From Cerrena zonata (Eukaryota; Basidiomycota; Agaricomycetes; Polyporales; Cerrenaceae): a stretch of 64,000 nucleotides of DNA. Positions within the stretch are counted from its first letter, which is position 1; each line of letters starts with the position of its first letter. The DNA lies in NCBI GenBank assembly GCA_038087015.1, contig JASBNA010000003.1, positions 310,001-374,000 on the forward strand, written 5' to 3'. Positions 1-12,689 of this stretch are shown piece after piece. The position numbers were made by a program, and so were the translations under genes. The notes beneath the pieces were generated by a model that was not told where the DNA came from, did no database searches, and saw only the letters and a program-made list of their open reading frames with translations.

Positions 1-1886
1 CAACAAATGCCATTGGTTTTTGACAGCTTCTTCAGTGACTCCATCACCACGTCGACCCACTAGTGGATAAATCCCGTCAGAGGATTTCTGATCCACACCC
101 GCAACCAACGACGTACGGGATCCCGACACAGTCCCAAAAAATCCATATTTGGACACCGAAAGAACCACAGAACCGGAGAACCCAGAGCGGAAGGTATATC
201 ATACCGCGCTCTTGTTGGATACATAGCTGTTTCATTAAGCGAGAGAAGCTAGAGACAAAGTAGGGAAACATACAAATGACTCTGTTTAATATCCTTCCCG
301 AACCCAGCGATGTCCGTGTTTAATTTAGCCATAATTACCCAAATAATTGGGTTGTACCGATTTAAGGGAGCGAAGCGTAGGTACCTGTAAGGGAACTCGT
401 TCTCTGACATGTTTGTTTCCATCAAGAAGAAGGACCCTCGGTACGGAGATGACCGCGGAATACTTGGGAAACAGGGTAGACGTTTTGCGTGTCCCGAATG
501 ACTTTTGGACCCTGGTGATGGTGAACATACAGGGCATATACGGGGATGTCAACGACAGAAAACGAGCCAGAAGCAAAAGGTACATCGGATGCGACAGGGT
601 TCAGAGCAGTCTGGGCTCCGGACTGTGTAATAGACCTCGTCAGGCATCCTGGAAATTTATGACGCAGATGTCGACGTGAAACGGCATCGAATTATATGGC
701 TTCTGCGCCACAAGGGTTGTCATCGAAATCAAACTAGGGTGCGACCTGGTGCGACAGAAGAGCTGAGTAAAGAAAAGAGAAATCGTTACAGGACCATCAA
801 TCGCTGTTTAGAGGGGGACGAGAATTTGTAAAAAGCTTGAGAAAAGAAAAGGCACTAAAAGTGTGTGTGGAACAAGGGAATAGTCCGAAGGCGGCTCCGC
901 TTTCGCGTAGCTTAGTTCATTAAGATTAAGAGGCAGGGAAGCAACGAGAAGCGCAGAGCAGGTGGAGATTGACTACGGCCAGAATGCAGATCCCATAATG
1001 GATGTGTGAATAAAAGTGGACGCGGAGAGAAAATAATAATGCAATTACGACATTCAGAACGTCAAAACTCGTGGTCGGACTTTTTGTTCCGACGAGATGA
1101 TCTGCAGACAAGACAGAGGGAAGTGTTCCTGCGGAAGCCATCGCGACTGTGGACGGAACAAAAGTGTAAAGTCCAGAGTCTACCCGGTCACATCCAGACG
1201 GAGAGGATTCCAAATGTCTATGCGTATATATGGAACCAAGGGACGTGCAGGGAAAGAATCGAGGTGGATCAACAACGCTTGTTTGATAAGGTTGGGTGAG
1301 ATGCAACCAATCAGATCTGGGGATTAGAAGGGACCACTGGACGGATCGAAGTCGAGGCGATGTTATTGGCAAGAGCGTCGAGTCTTGTGAGGGCGGTGGT
1401 TGCCGAGGGCGCAGAGAGGAAACGCTGGGCGGGGACAGTTGGGGTGACAGGGCTCTTGAAGGGGGCTAGTTGGTGATGGCGCTGTGACATTTGGAGACAG
1501 CACGAGGCCGTCAGCAAAAAAGAACATAGCGAAAAGAGAACATAAAAGAGGCTAGAGAGAGGGCGGCGGTGCATAGTCACTCTCAGGAAAGGGTCTGGTG
1601 ACTAGCCTGCACTCGGGAAGTTCCCACGGCCGCTCTGCTCCCCTCTTGTGCGCTCTTGCCATCGCGCAACTCACCTCTCCTCACCTCCTCCCCTCCCAAT
1701 CCCGCCCTATCCTCCACAACAACACCCACCCACGCACCCCCAAGCAAAAATATACCTCTACGCAACATCGGATCCGTCCCCATCCCTCTCTATCTCCCCC
1801 GCTCTCCCCTGTAGCCCATCGCGCCTGTCCATTCCCAAACACACAAACTGTATCCATAACGCACCCAACTCCCTTTCTCAGCAAAC
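1..1886. other. Upstream region without a supported gene
   Basis: Short open frames occur on both strands (for example a 148-codon frame on the minus strand at 926-1372), but none shows a recognisable family, a splice pattern or a membrane or signal pattern I trust. The last 230 bases before the kinase start are rich in C and T, with CCTCTCC-like runs, which fits a fungal promoter and 5' leader. I see no tRNA, repeat or mobile-element signature here. Confidence 0.5.
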
Positions 1887-3717
1887 ATGAGCCAAGTACC
1901 CATCAACGGCGTCAAGATCTCTGGTCAGTCTTTACCAATCTATCTCTCTTCCTTTTGACCGCGTTCTCACTCCTCCTTCGGAACTTGTTCTTGTTTACCT
2001 CTCCCGTCTCTAACCGTTGCCTCTTTCATCCCAACCTGCACTTGCCTTTTCCATTGTGCCGCGCTCTTCCCCCGCCCACTCCCATCGATAAACCCATGTC
2101 CACCGCGACCTTCAAACGCCTTTTCTCCCAACCAGCCATAGATGATCCCCGCAAAGTGATCAAGGTCGTCGCATCCGACGGCAAGTCGGGAGACACCAGA
2201 GACCTCCAATATACCAACTGCAAAGTCATCGGAAACGGTTCGTTCGGAATTGTCTTCCAGGCAAAGCTCTTGGACGAGCCAGCGACCACAAACTGTGACA
2301 TTGCGATCAAGAAGGTTCTGCAGGACAAGAGGTTCAAGGTACGCTCCCCTTCCATCTCCAACATCACGCATTCGATGGCTATCTAAATGCAATTTCATAT
2401 ACCCAATTCTCACTGACTATATGTGCCTGTTATTTCAATGTTTAGAACCGAGAACTCCAAATCATGCGACTTGTATCACACCCTAATGTAGTCGAACTAA
2501 AGGCTTTCTTCTATTCAAATGGTGACAAGGTGAGCTAAAACCTCCTACTCACTCCCAGTCTTCCACCCAATTTCAATTTCGTAACACAAACTAATCATAC
2601 TTCTAAAAGAAAGACGAAGTGTACCTCAACCTAGTGCTAGAATACGTCCCAGAGACCGTTTACCGCGCCAGTCGTCACTACGCCAAACTCAAGCAACCGA
2701 TGCCCATGCTCCAGATCAAACTCTACATGTATCAACTTCTCCGATCGTTGATGTACATTCACTCCGTCGGCATCTGTCATCGAGATATCAAGCCACAGAA
2801 CTTGCTCCTCAACCCTGCCACCGGTGTACTCAAACTATGTGACTTTGGGTCCGCAAAGATTCTCATTGCAGGAGAACCCAACGTGAGCTACATCTGCTCC
2901 CGGTACTATCGGGCTCCAGAGCTCATTTTCGGCGCAACGAATTACACAACCAACATCGGTCAGTCAACTTTTGGCAAAGTTTGGGTTTTTTTCAGCCGAC
3001 TCAGTCTAATTTCTTGCTTTACCTTCTAATAGACATCTGGTCGACCGGTTGCGTCATGGCAGAATTGATGTTGGGCCAACCACTCTTCCCCGGAGAGAGC
3101 GGAATTGATCAGCTCGTAGAGATCATCAAGGTCCTTGGTACTCCTTCGCGGGAGCAAATCAAGACCATGAACCCCAACTACATGGAGCACAAATTCCCTC
3201 AAATCAAGCCCCATCCCTTCTCCAAAGTACGTTTTCAGAACGTCCCCTTCGATGCTGAAATTTTGCCTGGGTGCTCATCGATAATGCGCGCTTTTTTCTC
3301 CTTTTGTGGTTTTTAGGTTTTCAGGCCCCGAACAGCCCCAGAGTCGATCGACTTGGTTGCCAAGTTGCTCGAGTACACGCCTGAGGCCCGATTGAGCGCG
3401 GTGGAGGCAATGTGCCATCCGTTCTTTGACGAACTTCGAGTAGAAGGTGCCAGGATGCCCAACGGCAAGGACTTCCCACTTCTATTCAACTTCACCAGGG
3501 AGGGTAAGTGCTGCTATTCTTGCATTCATTTCCTAATCAAGGTTCATTTCTGACCGTGTGACCCTCGTTGCTCCCCCCCACAGAACTCTCTGTGCGTCCA
3601 GACCTCATGCGTCAACTCGTACCGCCCCACTGTGAGCGGGAGCTGGCTTCGCGCTCTATTGATATCAACAACTTTGTGCCGATACCATTGGAGCAGATGA
3701 GAATCACCTTGGATTAA
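1887..3717 (+). CDS. GSK3: Glycogen synthase kinase-3 family Ser/Thr kinase
   Basis: A CMGC-group kinase of the GSK3/shaggy type; in fungi these act in signalling, stress response and meiosis. The first exon encodes [12 protein letters not shown] and is followed by an intron of about 220 bases. The kinase domain runs to near the C-terminus. Visible motifs are the glycine loop [10 protein letters not shown], the lysine in DIAIKKV, the catalytic loop HRDIKPQN, the DFGSA metal site and the activation loop [13 protein letters not shown], whose first Y of YY-type context matches the GSK3 autophosphorylated tyrosine. [21 protein letters not shown] and the CMGC insert ([19 protein letters not shown]) follow. 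Six small introns are needed. The protein ends ...EQMRITLD at about 395 residues, normal for the family. The start is the ATG after a pyrimidine-rich leader. Assignment is firm; assignment to a particular yeast orthologue is not attempted. Confidence 0.96.
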
Positions 3718-4485
3718 ATGGAACGCTATACACCAGGCAAAAGGACGTTTTGAGGTTTTCAAGATTATCCTGTGCCACCTTTTTTTCTCCATTATTAGAG
3801 AAAACCCCTCGTGTGGTGGTGGCAATCTATACAGGGTGGCCTTGTTTTTTTTATTGTATTGCATTGTTGTCGCTTCCCTTTGTTACGCCCTTCTTGTGAA
3901 TATCGACACACACACGTCACTGTATCTCACTTTTTCTTACATGGCGAGGGTCGTTGCTCCTTGCTCTGGCGTACTCTCGTCCCTTTTTTCCAGAAACAAA
4001 TTTATAAAATAAGCATTTTTGAAAGCGCTTCTTTCTGTTCTATACATCATGCATCGAGTTTTCTTTTTCATCTCTTTCGTATGTTCAGATCTGAGCATAT
4101 ATTTTTTTCTTTTCTTTTCGTATCTCTTGTTACCCTCCTAGTCCTCCTGGTGTCGCGCTCCTTTGTCTGTAGTCTTTCCCATTGCCCTGAGATTGAAGAA
4201 ACCTAATATTGTATACATTTGATTTGTTATATCATCATCACCACTCCTGTCTGAACCTCCAACGGCTGAACAACTGACAACTGGACGTGAACATATGCTT
4301 TTGCATCCGACTTTGACAAACCGCCGTCTCGTATTGGCCACACCCCCAAGCGCCCTCAATCAAGAAAAGGCAAGTCCTCCCCACGACAAGCTCCTGCTCA
4401 CTGTAGCTTAGCTCTCCGGTCGTTCCGTATCATAACTTCACCTCCCAAACTCGTCCTGTCTCATTTACCTCCTCACTCGTTAACG
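3718..4485. other. 3' flank of the kinase and promoter of the NDUFV2 gene
   Basis: No gene is supported. The first part is T-rich, with several runs of T and TTTTCTTTTC-like sequence, fitting a kinase 3' UTR and terminator region. The last about 150 bases before the next ATG are C-rich, as in other promoters of this window. Open frames here have no recognisable content. Confidence 0.5.
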
Positions 4486-5594
<1,109 letters not shown>

Positions 5595-5844
5595 GCATTT
5601 TACTCTGTAGATTTCGTATGACATTGATATATCTTAATATTCTCTCACAATCTTAGTGGGATATCAAAAAACTGGCTCTCAAACTGCATCGACAATCGCC
5701 ACGCTTGAACTATACTTCACATTTCATTTAGCTATTCAACATTCAATCAAACAAACATTTCTCTTTCCCTTCAGCCGTACTACATCCACTGATACCATAC
5801 CTCAAAGAATCTACAGTCACACACATCAGCTTCACAGCACAGAC

Positions 5845-6681
5845 TCAACAACAAAATATGCTCACATCGGCAATGCTATCACGCCCACCAGGTGGCTCAC
5901 GAACCTTTCGAGAGGGTATGAAAGCTGGACGTTCGGGTTCAGCAGCACTCGCCGTGGTCGTACTAGCAACAGTGGGCTGAGCTGCAGGGCGTGGTGGAGC
6001 AGCAGCTAATGCATCGTCGTCGGAGTCACCTCCGAAGATGTTGTGCGTTGGTCCTCCTGGGGCGGTACGGACACGACGAGAGGGTTTGAAGCCGCTGTCG
6101 ATTGTTGTAGCTGGGGCTGTAATTTGTATGAGTTGGCGTGAGGAAGAGGAAGTTCATTGATAACGTACGAGCAGTAGCAGTGGTCGTAGCAGCGGCAGAT
6201 GAAGCCTCTGCAGCAGCGGGTGTGGTTTCCTCCTCACCAGTGATTTTACCGAATTTCGCATATCCTACACCAAAGCTCAGACTGTAAACAGAATATATAT
6301 ATTCACAGAAACACTTACTCGGCAACTTTGAGATGTTGGTAAAGTTGGTATCAACAGTCGTACCAGTATACCTTTTGTGTCCATTCACCTCTTAGCCTGG
6401 TCTATTCAAGTAACAAGAAAGAGTATTGGTTGTATGTGCTTACTTTAGGAATTCAATCAGAGTCCGCTTCGTGAATACGATACTGGTATTGTCCCAATCG
6501 AGCATTCCTACATTCCCCCCATTCAGTCCCACGTCTCTGAGTAGAAAGAAGAGAGGGACCTACCGAGGTTCGCTGCCCAGTCCCTCTCCTTGGACATATC
6601 GATCGCGTCGGAAGGTGTGAAGCTAGATGATACGCGTAAGTTTAAGTTGAGGGATTCGAGAGGGGGAACTTACGTAGGCAT
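5845..6681 (-). CDS. Small protein with two HN1/Jupiter-like motifs
   Basis: Splicing six exons on the minus strand gives a 183-residue protein starting MPTFTPSDAIDMSKERDW. Every splice site is GT-AG and keeps frame. The N-terminal 60 residues (GMLDWDNTSIVFTKRTLIEF, then YTGTTVDTNFTNISKLPR) look like a compact conserved region. A low-complexity Ala/Thr stretch follows. The C-terminal half has two related segments, SRRVRTAPGGPTHNIFGGD and SRKVREPPGGRDSIAD. Their S-R-x-V-x-x-PPGG-x-x-x-(N)I pattern resembles the repeats of animal HN1/JPT microtubule-associated proteins. The similarity is judged by eye and short, so function is only suggested. It ends convergently with NDUFV2 (250 bases apart) and starts divergently from COQ7 (286 bases). 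No signal peptide or membrane segment is visible. Confidence 0.78.
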
Positions 6682-6967
6682 GATATGCGCGTGTGCCTGG
6701 AGATCGTGGGGGGACGAAAGAGAGTTGGGTTTGCGGAGGCGTACACCAGTGGTGCAAGGTTGAAGATGCCTTGAGGCGATCTGAGTTGCAGTTACCGTGA
6801 CCACAGCGCAACCGTCTCACTAGGTTTAGACTTTGATCTAATCTTATCTCTCTCGCTTGTACTCAGGCTCCCGAGTCGGCACACGCTCGACCTGGACTCA
6901 ATCCAGAGACAACCTTTCACTTCTTTACTTCACTTCATACCATACTTTACGCTTCCATATAATAACA

Positions 6968-7765
6968 ATGCTTCGAACACCACTAAAGCATGTCGTTCCA
7001 TCTATTGCTAAAACTAGAAGAACATATTCTGTTCAAGCGTCAAGTGCTCTTCCGTCATCCGCCTACACCGATCCCACGAACAGAGGAGGTCCCTCCACAC
7101 TATCAACACCTAAGGATATTACAGAAGATCAACGACAAGCTCTAAATGCCGCTTTACGAGTTGACCAGGCGGGTGAAGTGGCCGCAAACTATATTTACCA
7201 GGGACAACTTGCTGTCCTCGGACGACATCGGACGGCTGGACCTCTAATTCAGGTAAGCAACTATAGTACATGATGGTTGAATGTACATGTGTAACTAGGT
7301 GTCTGCAGGAAATGTGGGATCAAGAGAAGAAACACTTGCAGGTTATGAACAGATTACAGGTCCAACATAATGTACGACCGACAGTTCTTTGGGAGGTGGC
7401 GAAAGTTGCTGGTTTTGGACTTGGAGCTGTTACGGCACTCATGGGGAAGGAAGCTGCTATGGCATGCACGGAAGCGGTAGAGACCGTCATTGGAGAACAT
7501 TACGATGAGTAAGAGTTTTATACGTATCATTTGGACAAGTCGCTAATGGATGAAAAGCCAACTGAAGGAAATGGATGAGCTGAATACGTCACATCCCAGT
7601 ATACCTCTTCTGAAGGATGTCATAAAGGAGTTTAGGGATGACGAGCTTGAACATCTTGATATTGCAGTAGAGAATGATTCACAACGAGCTCCGGCGCATG
7701 CACTTCTGAGCACGGTAGTTGGTGCAGGATGTAAAATAGCCATCGAACTGTGCAAGAGGTTCTGA
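6968..7765 (+). CDS. COQ7: 5-demethoxyubiquinone hydroxylase, mitochondrial
   Basis: The di-iron monooxygenase that hydroxylates demethoxyubiquinone late in ubiquinone synthesis, bound to the matrix side of the inner membrane. Three exons encode about 230 residues. The first 30 residues (MLRTPLKHVVPSIAKTRRTY) are basic and hydrophobic, as in a mitochondrial presequence. The ferritin-like bundle shows the iron-ligand motifs in order: RVDQAGEVAAN, EMWDQEKKHLQVM (E-x-x-H), EAVETVIGEHYDE and the second repeat's RDDELEHLDIA (E-x-x-H). The hydrophobic helix WEVAKVAGFGLGAVTALMG is the expected membrane-binding element, and the protein ends KIAIELCKRF. Length and motif set are complete. The next gene ends convergently 68 bases downstream, so the two 3' UTRs must overlap or be very short. 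Confidence 0.97.
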
Positions 7766-7833
7766 ATGCAAAAGATTGATGGATTGCCGTAACATGTGTA
7801 TATTGCGTGGTGAGGGCAAGTAGAAGAAATGAA

Positions 7834-8276
7834 TCATGCAGCCAAGCTTTCGCCTTTACGCTTGCCTCGCCAGCTCCATTTCACCTGTATGTTGAACAAA
7901 GGTTAGTGGTTCGTATGATACCTCGTGGGTAGTGAGACGCACGTCTTCTCGGTTGCAAAGCCAGTACACGGCTGCTGGCCAGGCAATCATACCCGCAATA
8001 GCAATAGAGGATGTGCGAGATGTCCACCGGAAGTGTTTATACACATCCGCTTTCTATTGAAAGTGAATGTCATGAGCGAATAGCCAGGCTAGGATTGGAG
8101 GAACATTAGACGCACCATCTGCACCCATCGTTCGATCGCAGGGTCTTTCTACACAGCGAGTTCAACACCTTTTCCTACATTTCAAGCATCATAACGTACT
8201 TTCATATAACCTAGAGCATTGTGTGAATCATTAGGATGAGTGTGAGCAACGGGAGTCGTATAGACATACCGGCCAT
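7834..8276 (-). CDS. NDUFB4: Probable complex I accessory subunit NDUFB4/B15
   Basis: A 70-residue protein spliced from five tiny exons. The first coding exon is 7 bases (ATGGCCG) and the second 11 bases. All introns are GT-AG. The order MAGYMKKDPAIERWVQM, then VYKHFRWTSRTSSIAIAG, one membrane span (AGMIAWPAAVYWLC) and a basic tail (VKWSWRGKRKGESLAA) matches the fungal NDUFB4/B15 layout: DPA-x-x-(R/K)W, then Y-K-x-FRWT-x-RT, then one transmembrane helix. It would sit in the membrane arm of complex I. The call rests on a short match recalled from the family, so some doubt remains. The micro-exons explain why no single open frame covers the gene. The ATG lies 80 bases from the ATG of the divergent RNA-binding gene. 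Confidence 0.78.
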
Positions 8277-8356
8277 GGTTGTGGTTTAAAGTGAGGAGAG
8301 AGCTTGTTTGGCGCTGTTTATCTGACACACTACTCTCATTACCACCACCACCTGCC
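8277..8356. promoter_or_regulatory. 80-base divergent promoter
   Basis: These 80 bases are all that separates the start codons of the NDUFB4-like gene (minus) and the RBM5-like gene (plus). Both transcription starts and 5' leaders must fit here or overlap the neighbouring coding sequence. No TATA box is evident. An ACCACCACCACC-type run sits just before the plus-strand ATG. Confidence 0.6.
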
Positions 8357-11342
8357 ATGGCGTACAATCGTGAATGGGACAGAGGGAAAGATTCCTGGAA
8401 TGAATACGACTCTTGGAATGAATATCCTAACAATAACAATAACCGTGGAAATGTACGAGGACGAGACGAAGACTACTACAACGAAGGCAAGAGACGGAAG
8501 TACAATAACGGGGTCAGTACCCTCTTCATCATATGAGATTTCATTCAAGGTCCTCATATTGAACTCATTCTACTTAGGGATACGATAACTCTCAAAACCA
8601 TGATAACTTTCAGAACTATGATAACTCTCAGGGCTATGACAACAACTATTATGACAATAGCTATGGCCAAGGTCAATCTTCTCGCCGAAATCAAGAATAT
8701 GAGCAAGATACCTCTGACGGGCATCGCCGGGGTGGTGGCAACTTTGGTGCCCCCAAGAAACGTATGCTCCCCAGCGAAGCTAGCTCCCATGTCATCTTTC
8801 TAGGGCTCGATCCAGACTTTACCGAGGCGGATGTACGTATGACAAACCATCCATTATTTCACCTGCTCATACAACATACCCTGTACAGCTTCAAGCATAT
8901 TTGTCAAGCAACAGTTGCACAGTCGAGATGGTCACAATCATCCGAGATAGGAATACAGGCACTTACTTGCCCCTTCATATGATCTGTGTTCACAGCGCAT
9001 TGACGTTTCCTTCGCCGTGAATAAGGTGTCTCCAAAGGCTTCGGCTTTGCCAAGTTCTCAAGTATCGAACTCGCACGCGCGTTCGTCGACCCGAATTTCC
9101 CATTCGTTCAAGTACCGCCCCCGGCATCCCATGGCGCCTCTGCTGCCGCAGCCTTCTACAAGGCTCTCGAGAACGGTACGCCCCACAATGGGAGAAGAGT
9201 CAAGATTGATTATAGCTCAAGTGGTAATCCAATGGATAAACGACGAAATGGAAGTAATAACGACGGAACTCGGGATATTGGAAGTGCTCAAACACCGGTA
9301 TTGTTGTTCAGAGGTTTGGATCCTCTCTCCGGTCCTGGTGCCATTTCGCAAGCTATGAAGACCTCGGCTGGACCCAATAAAGATGGCTCAAAGGGAATGA
9401 AGAGAATTATCCTCATCCGGGACAAAGTCACCATGGCCAGCTGGGGTTTTGCCTTTGTCGAATTCGTCGATGTCGCGGTACGCTCTTCCATCGTATCTAA
9501 TATGTTTGTGCTGGATTTACCCTTTTTCTAGTCCGCGTCGGCCGTCTTGGGATATACTATGTCTCCTCATATACACCCAAACGGGTTCCGCATTTCTGAT
9601 CGCCCCGTTGCTGCTTCGTTCGCTCACCCTGATTCCTTCCAGCCCTTGCCCGATTACTCCATCCGGGATGAAGCGTGCTTGGCATCTTCAAATGCCCTCG
9701 GTGGTGTGGAAGGTACCTTGGTCAGGTACTGGGACGAGGCGTCTTCGGTCGCCGTCTTGGAATTCAAGGTCGAGGAACCCGCTCAGCCCGTCGTACCTGC
9801 TCCCTCAAAGGAGAAGGAGAAGAAGCGAAAGCCTAAAGGTCTTGTTTATAAGTTTTTCGACACGTTTTACTGATCACTTACACTTGACATAGGTGACGCT
9901 GACCTCGCCGAACTGCGTCCCATCGAAGCATCCGCACTCCCAGTGTCCGACAAACCAGTGACGCTCAGTTTCAAAGGCGCTCTGTCGACCAAGGCTAGCT
10001 CGACATCGCTTGCGGGACCAGCAAAGAAGGCCGCACCTCTGTCATTAGGTTTTTCTATGACCGAAGATGACGGGCACGATGAGAATGAAGGTGATAAAGG
10101 GGGATCTGATCCAAGCAAGGGTTTGTCTCAATTGAGATGCAAGAGAGCAGTGTTTTGGATGTGTTTAATTGACATTACCCATGAAATGCAGCTATGGCCG
10201 TAAAGAAAGTCGCACCCATGGTCGCCAGCAAGAAGGTAAATTTCAAACTTTTTTGACGTTTAGTGTTACATTGTGCTGAGAATAGAACTCGTTTTTTAGA
10301 TCACGAACAATATTACCAAGTGGAATCAAGTCCAGGAAGAACTTCGAGATGCTCCGGAATCGGCTGCTCCTGTTGCGCCTGCCGCTGTGGTACGTTATCT
10401 TTTACTGCTCTGCTAAATGCTGTGTATACTAAAGCCGAACATCATAGCAGCCCGCTATTGCTACTAAAGTTGCAGCTCCCGAGGCCAGCGTGAAAATCCC
10501 GACACCAGTGCCATCTGATGAATTTGAATTTTCCGACCCCGCTGCGATGACCTGTCTCCTCTGTGCGCGTCAATTCAAGTCTCTAGAGCAGCTGAAACGA
10601 CACAACAAAGAATCAGATCTTCACAAGGTAAAGTTGGATCCCCTTCTTAAAGTATAACAATATATCTAACCTCTGTGATTACCCTCCTTAGAAAAATTAC
10701 AAAGATCCCAACCTCCGAGACATAGCGCGAGAAAAAGTCAAAGCAGCCAAACAGAAATCTCAAGGTCAACAACAGCCCGAACAACCCAAATACAGAGATC
10801 GGGCATCTGAACGACGCATTATGCACAACCAACCTGACATTCCTCTCCCTGAGCATGGGAATAGCGGTGGCGGCCTTGGCAGCACCAAGGGGAAGAAACG
10901 TGTCGAGGGTCCACCCCCTCCTCCATCTCCGCCTCCACCGCCTGTGAACCCTGGTGCTGATGAGAACAACGTTGGTAATAAGTTGTTGAAATTGATGGGA
11001 TGGAAGGAAGGAACAGGGCTTGGGACGGACGGCGAAGGCCGTGTTGAACCTATGTGAGTGGAACTTCGATTTCCTTGTGCTATATGGGTTATTCGGACTT
11101 AGAGGAATTGGTAATTGACGATGATCGGTTGCATATACAGACAAACGGCTGTTTATGCTGCTGGCGCGGGATTGGGTGCTAGCAAGGGCAAAGATATCAC
11201 AAAGTATACGGAAGGATACTCTGGTTACGTGCATATGGCGCAAGATGCGGTGAGTTTGCGATTTTCGAACCTTTCTCTCGCCTGAAGTTCAATCACTGAC
11301 GGGGATGATGTCATGTAGGCGCGAGAGCGGTACGGAAACTGA
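8357..11342 (+). CDS. RBM5/RBM10-like splicing factor (RRM, zinc finger, G-patch)
   Basis: A nuclear RNA-binding protein of the RBM5/6/10 type, a family that acts in early spliceosome assembly and exon choice. About a dozen exons are needed. In order: an Asn/Tyr/Gly-rich N-terminus (repeats like YDNSQ); an RRM beginning SSHVIFLGLDPDFTEAD and continuing after introns with SFAVNKV and FGFAKFSSIELARAFV; a middle RRM-like region (PVLLFRGLDPLSGPGAI...MASWGFAFVEFVDVA) with the OCRE-free linker PDYSIRDEACLASS; charged linkers; a C2H2-type finger MTCLLCARQFKSLEQLKRHN with H-K after SDLHK; the conserved YRDRASERRI block; a Pro-rich run; and a G-patch, GNKLLKLMGWKEGTGLGTDG...YAAGAGLGASKG. It ends ARERYGN, the usual end for this family. 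Order and motifs match the family well. I did not find the zinc-binding RanBP2 finger of the animal proteins. Confidence 0.92.
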
Positions 11343-11611
11343 GTATTGTAGTCTTCGGCATCATGACGATTATGACATTTTCGGATTCGCACAATGTTCG
11401 CTTTAGTTTCCCCTGTATCTGCTTTCGTCGCACATGCTCTCGCTCATATGCCTCATCTTTTGCTTACTGTACTCCGTGTAATGATAATTAACTGGTTTAT
11501 CGAATTCCAAGGAACGTGGTGAATACATTACTAAGGTTACCCTCCCTAAAGGTACCTATAACATAACGAGTGATGAGAAGTATCGTTGTTCGGTACGATC
11601 ATGAAATCCTT

Positions 11612-12689
11612 TCAACCGAGGAAGAAGCCGAGAGCAAAAGCGACGAACACGACCGCGGGGGACATAATCTTAGAGGACATGGCACCACTGTTGTTGCCAG
11701 TTGCACTAGGTGCAGCGCTGGAACTAGAGACGGAACCGGAAGCAGAGCTAGAGGAACCACTGGCGGTGACGGCGGGCAGGGTGGAGCTAACGACAGCAGC
11801 GGTGGAAGACACGGTGACAGTCGCCGTACCTTCCTCAACAGTGAAGTAGGTAGCTGCAACAAGAGGACCAAGACCGCTGTTCTGTAAAATGATTTAGTTT
11901 TCTTGAGACAGATAATGAACTGGAAACATCTGCATACCTTGACGTAGTCGGTGAAGACGAACTTCTCAACTGGTGCACCAGGAGCGTTCAAGCCGTCTGG
12001 AGCAGAGAAAGTTGACGGTTGCGTGTAGAGTAGGACGACATAACTAATCAATCACAGGTCAAAGATAAGTATAAAGATGAGTATAGTACTCGGGTGGGAA
12101 ATGATACTGACCGATGAGCGCCACTGCCTGCGGCGGGGCCTGGTCCAGCGTAGTTGGTGATGGTGGTTGCGCTTTCAGTAGATGCGTTAAGAGGAGACGA
12201 TCCTATAACATCCTCGTCAACAACACATAGGTGAAGAAAAGAAGGTAACATCTTACCAGAGAGGGTGACGCCATTGACGAGCCAGTGTCTCGTCTGACCC
12301 TCAGTCTCATCAGTACCAACAATATCCGCGTCGATCATAGCGAGGGTGAAGCTGCCATCAAGCGTAACAGAAGAGTTGGCGGGGGTAATTAGAACGCTAG
12401 GGGCGGGGGCGACCTCTGATTTACAGAATGAATCAACTCATGGCCTCTGCAACTGCATCAGGAAAGAGAACGTACGCGTCTTGGAGAGTGCTTGTCCGGG
12501 CGTGATGGAACCAACACCTGTAAAGTCAAGGACCAATTCCGCCTCCGGAACGAAAGTTGTCAGCAAAGATGGAACAAGTCCGGCATTGCTAAAGTGCGCT
12601 TCAATAGCTTCAATCTGAAGCTGTGTGTTGTTTTGTGCAAACGCGAAAGGAACGAGTGCCAAGGACAAAATGAAGGACAAAGAGATCAT
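11612..12689 (-). CDS. Secreted PEBP-like protein with GPI-anchor signal
   Basis: A phosphatidylethanolamine-binding-like protein probably tethered to the cell surface. The N-terminus MISLSFILSLALVPFAFAQN is a clear signal peptide with a cleavage site after AFA. The PEBP core follows: FTLAMIDADIVGTDETEGQT (the DxD-type ligand-site strand) with RHWLVNGVTL, then YVVLLYTQPSTFSAPDG and the C-terminal strand VEKFVFTDYV. A Ser/Ala/Thr-rich stalk (SGSSSSASGSVSSSSAAPSA) and a hydrophobic tail (KIMSPAVVFVAFALGFFLG) with a small-residue site upstream (NNSGAMSS) indicate GPI attachment. Five or six exons. The biochemical role of such fungal PEBP-like proteins is not known to me; cargo or lipid binding is only inferred from the fold. 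Confidence 0.9.

Noticed and set aside
926..1372. 148-codon minus-strand frame
   Set aside because: No family, signal peptide, splice continuation or homologue-like motif was recognised; length alone is not enough.
1598..2386. 262-codon plus frame reading through the kinase's first intron
   Set aside because: It only joins leader, intron and the second kinase exon. The conserved GSK3 N-terminus and GT-AG intron at about 1922 explain the region better.
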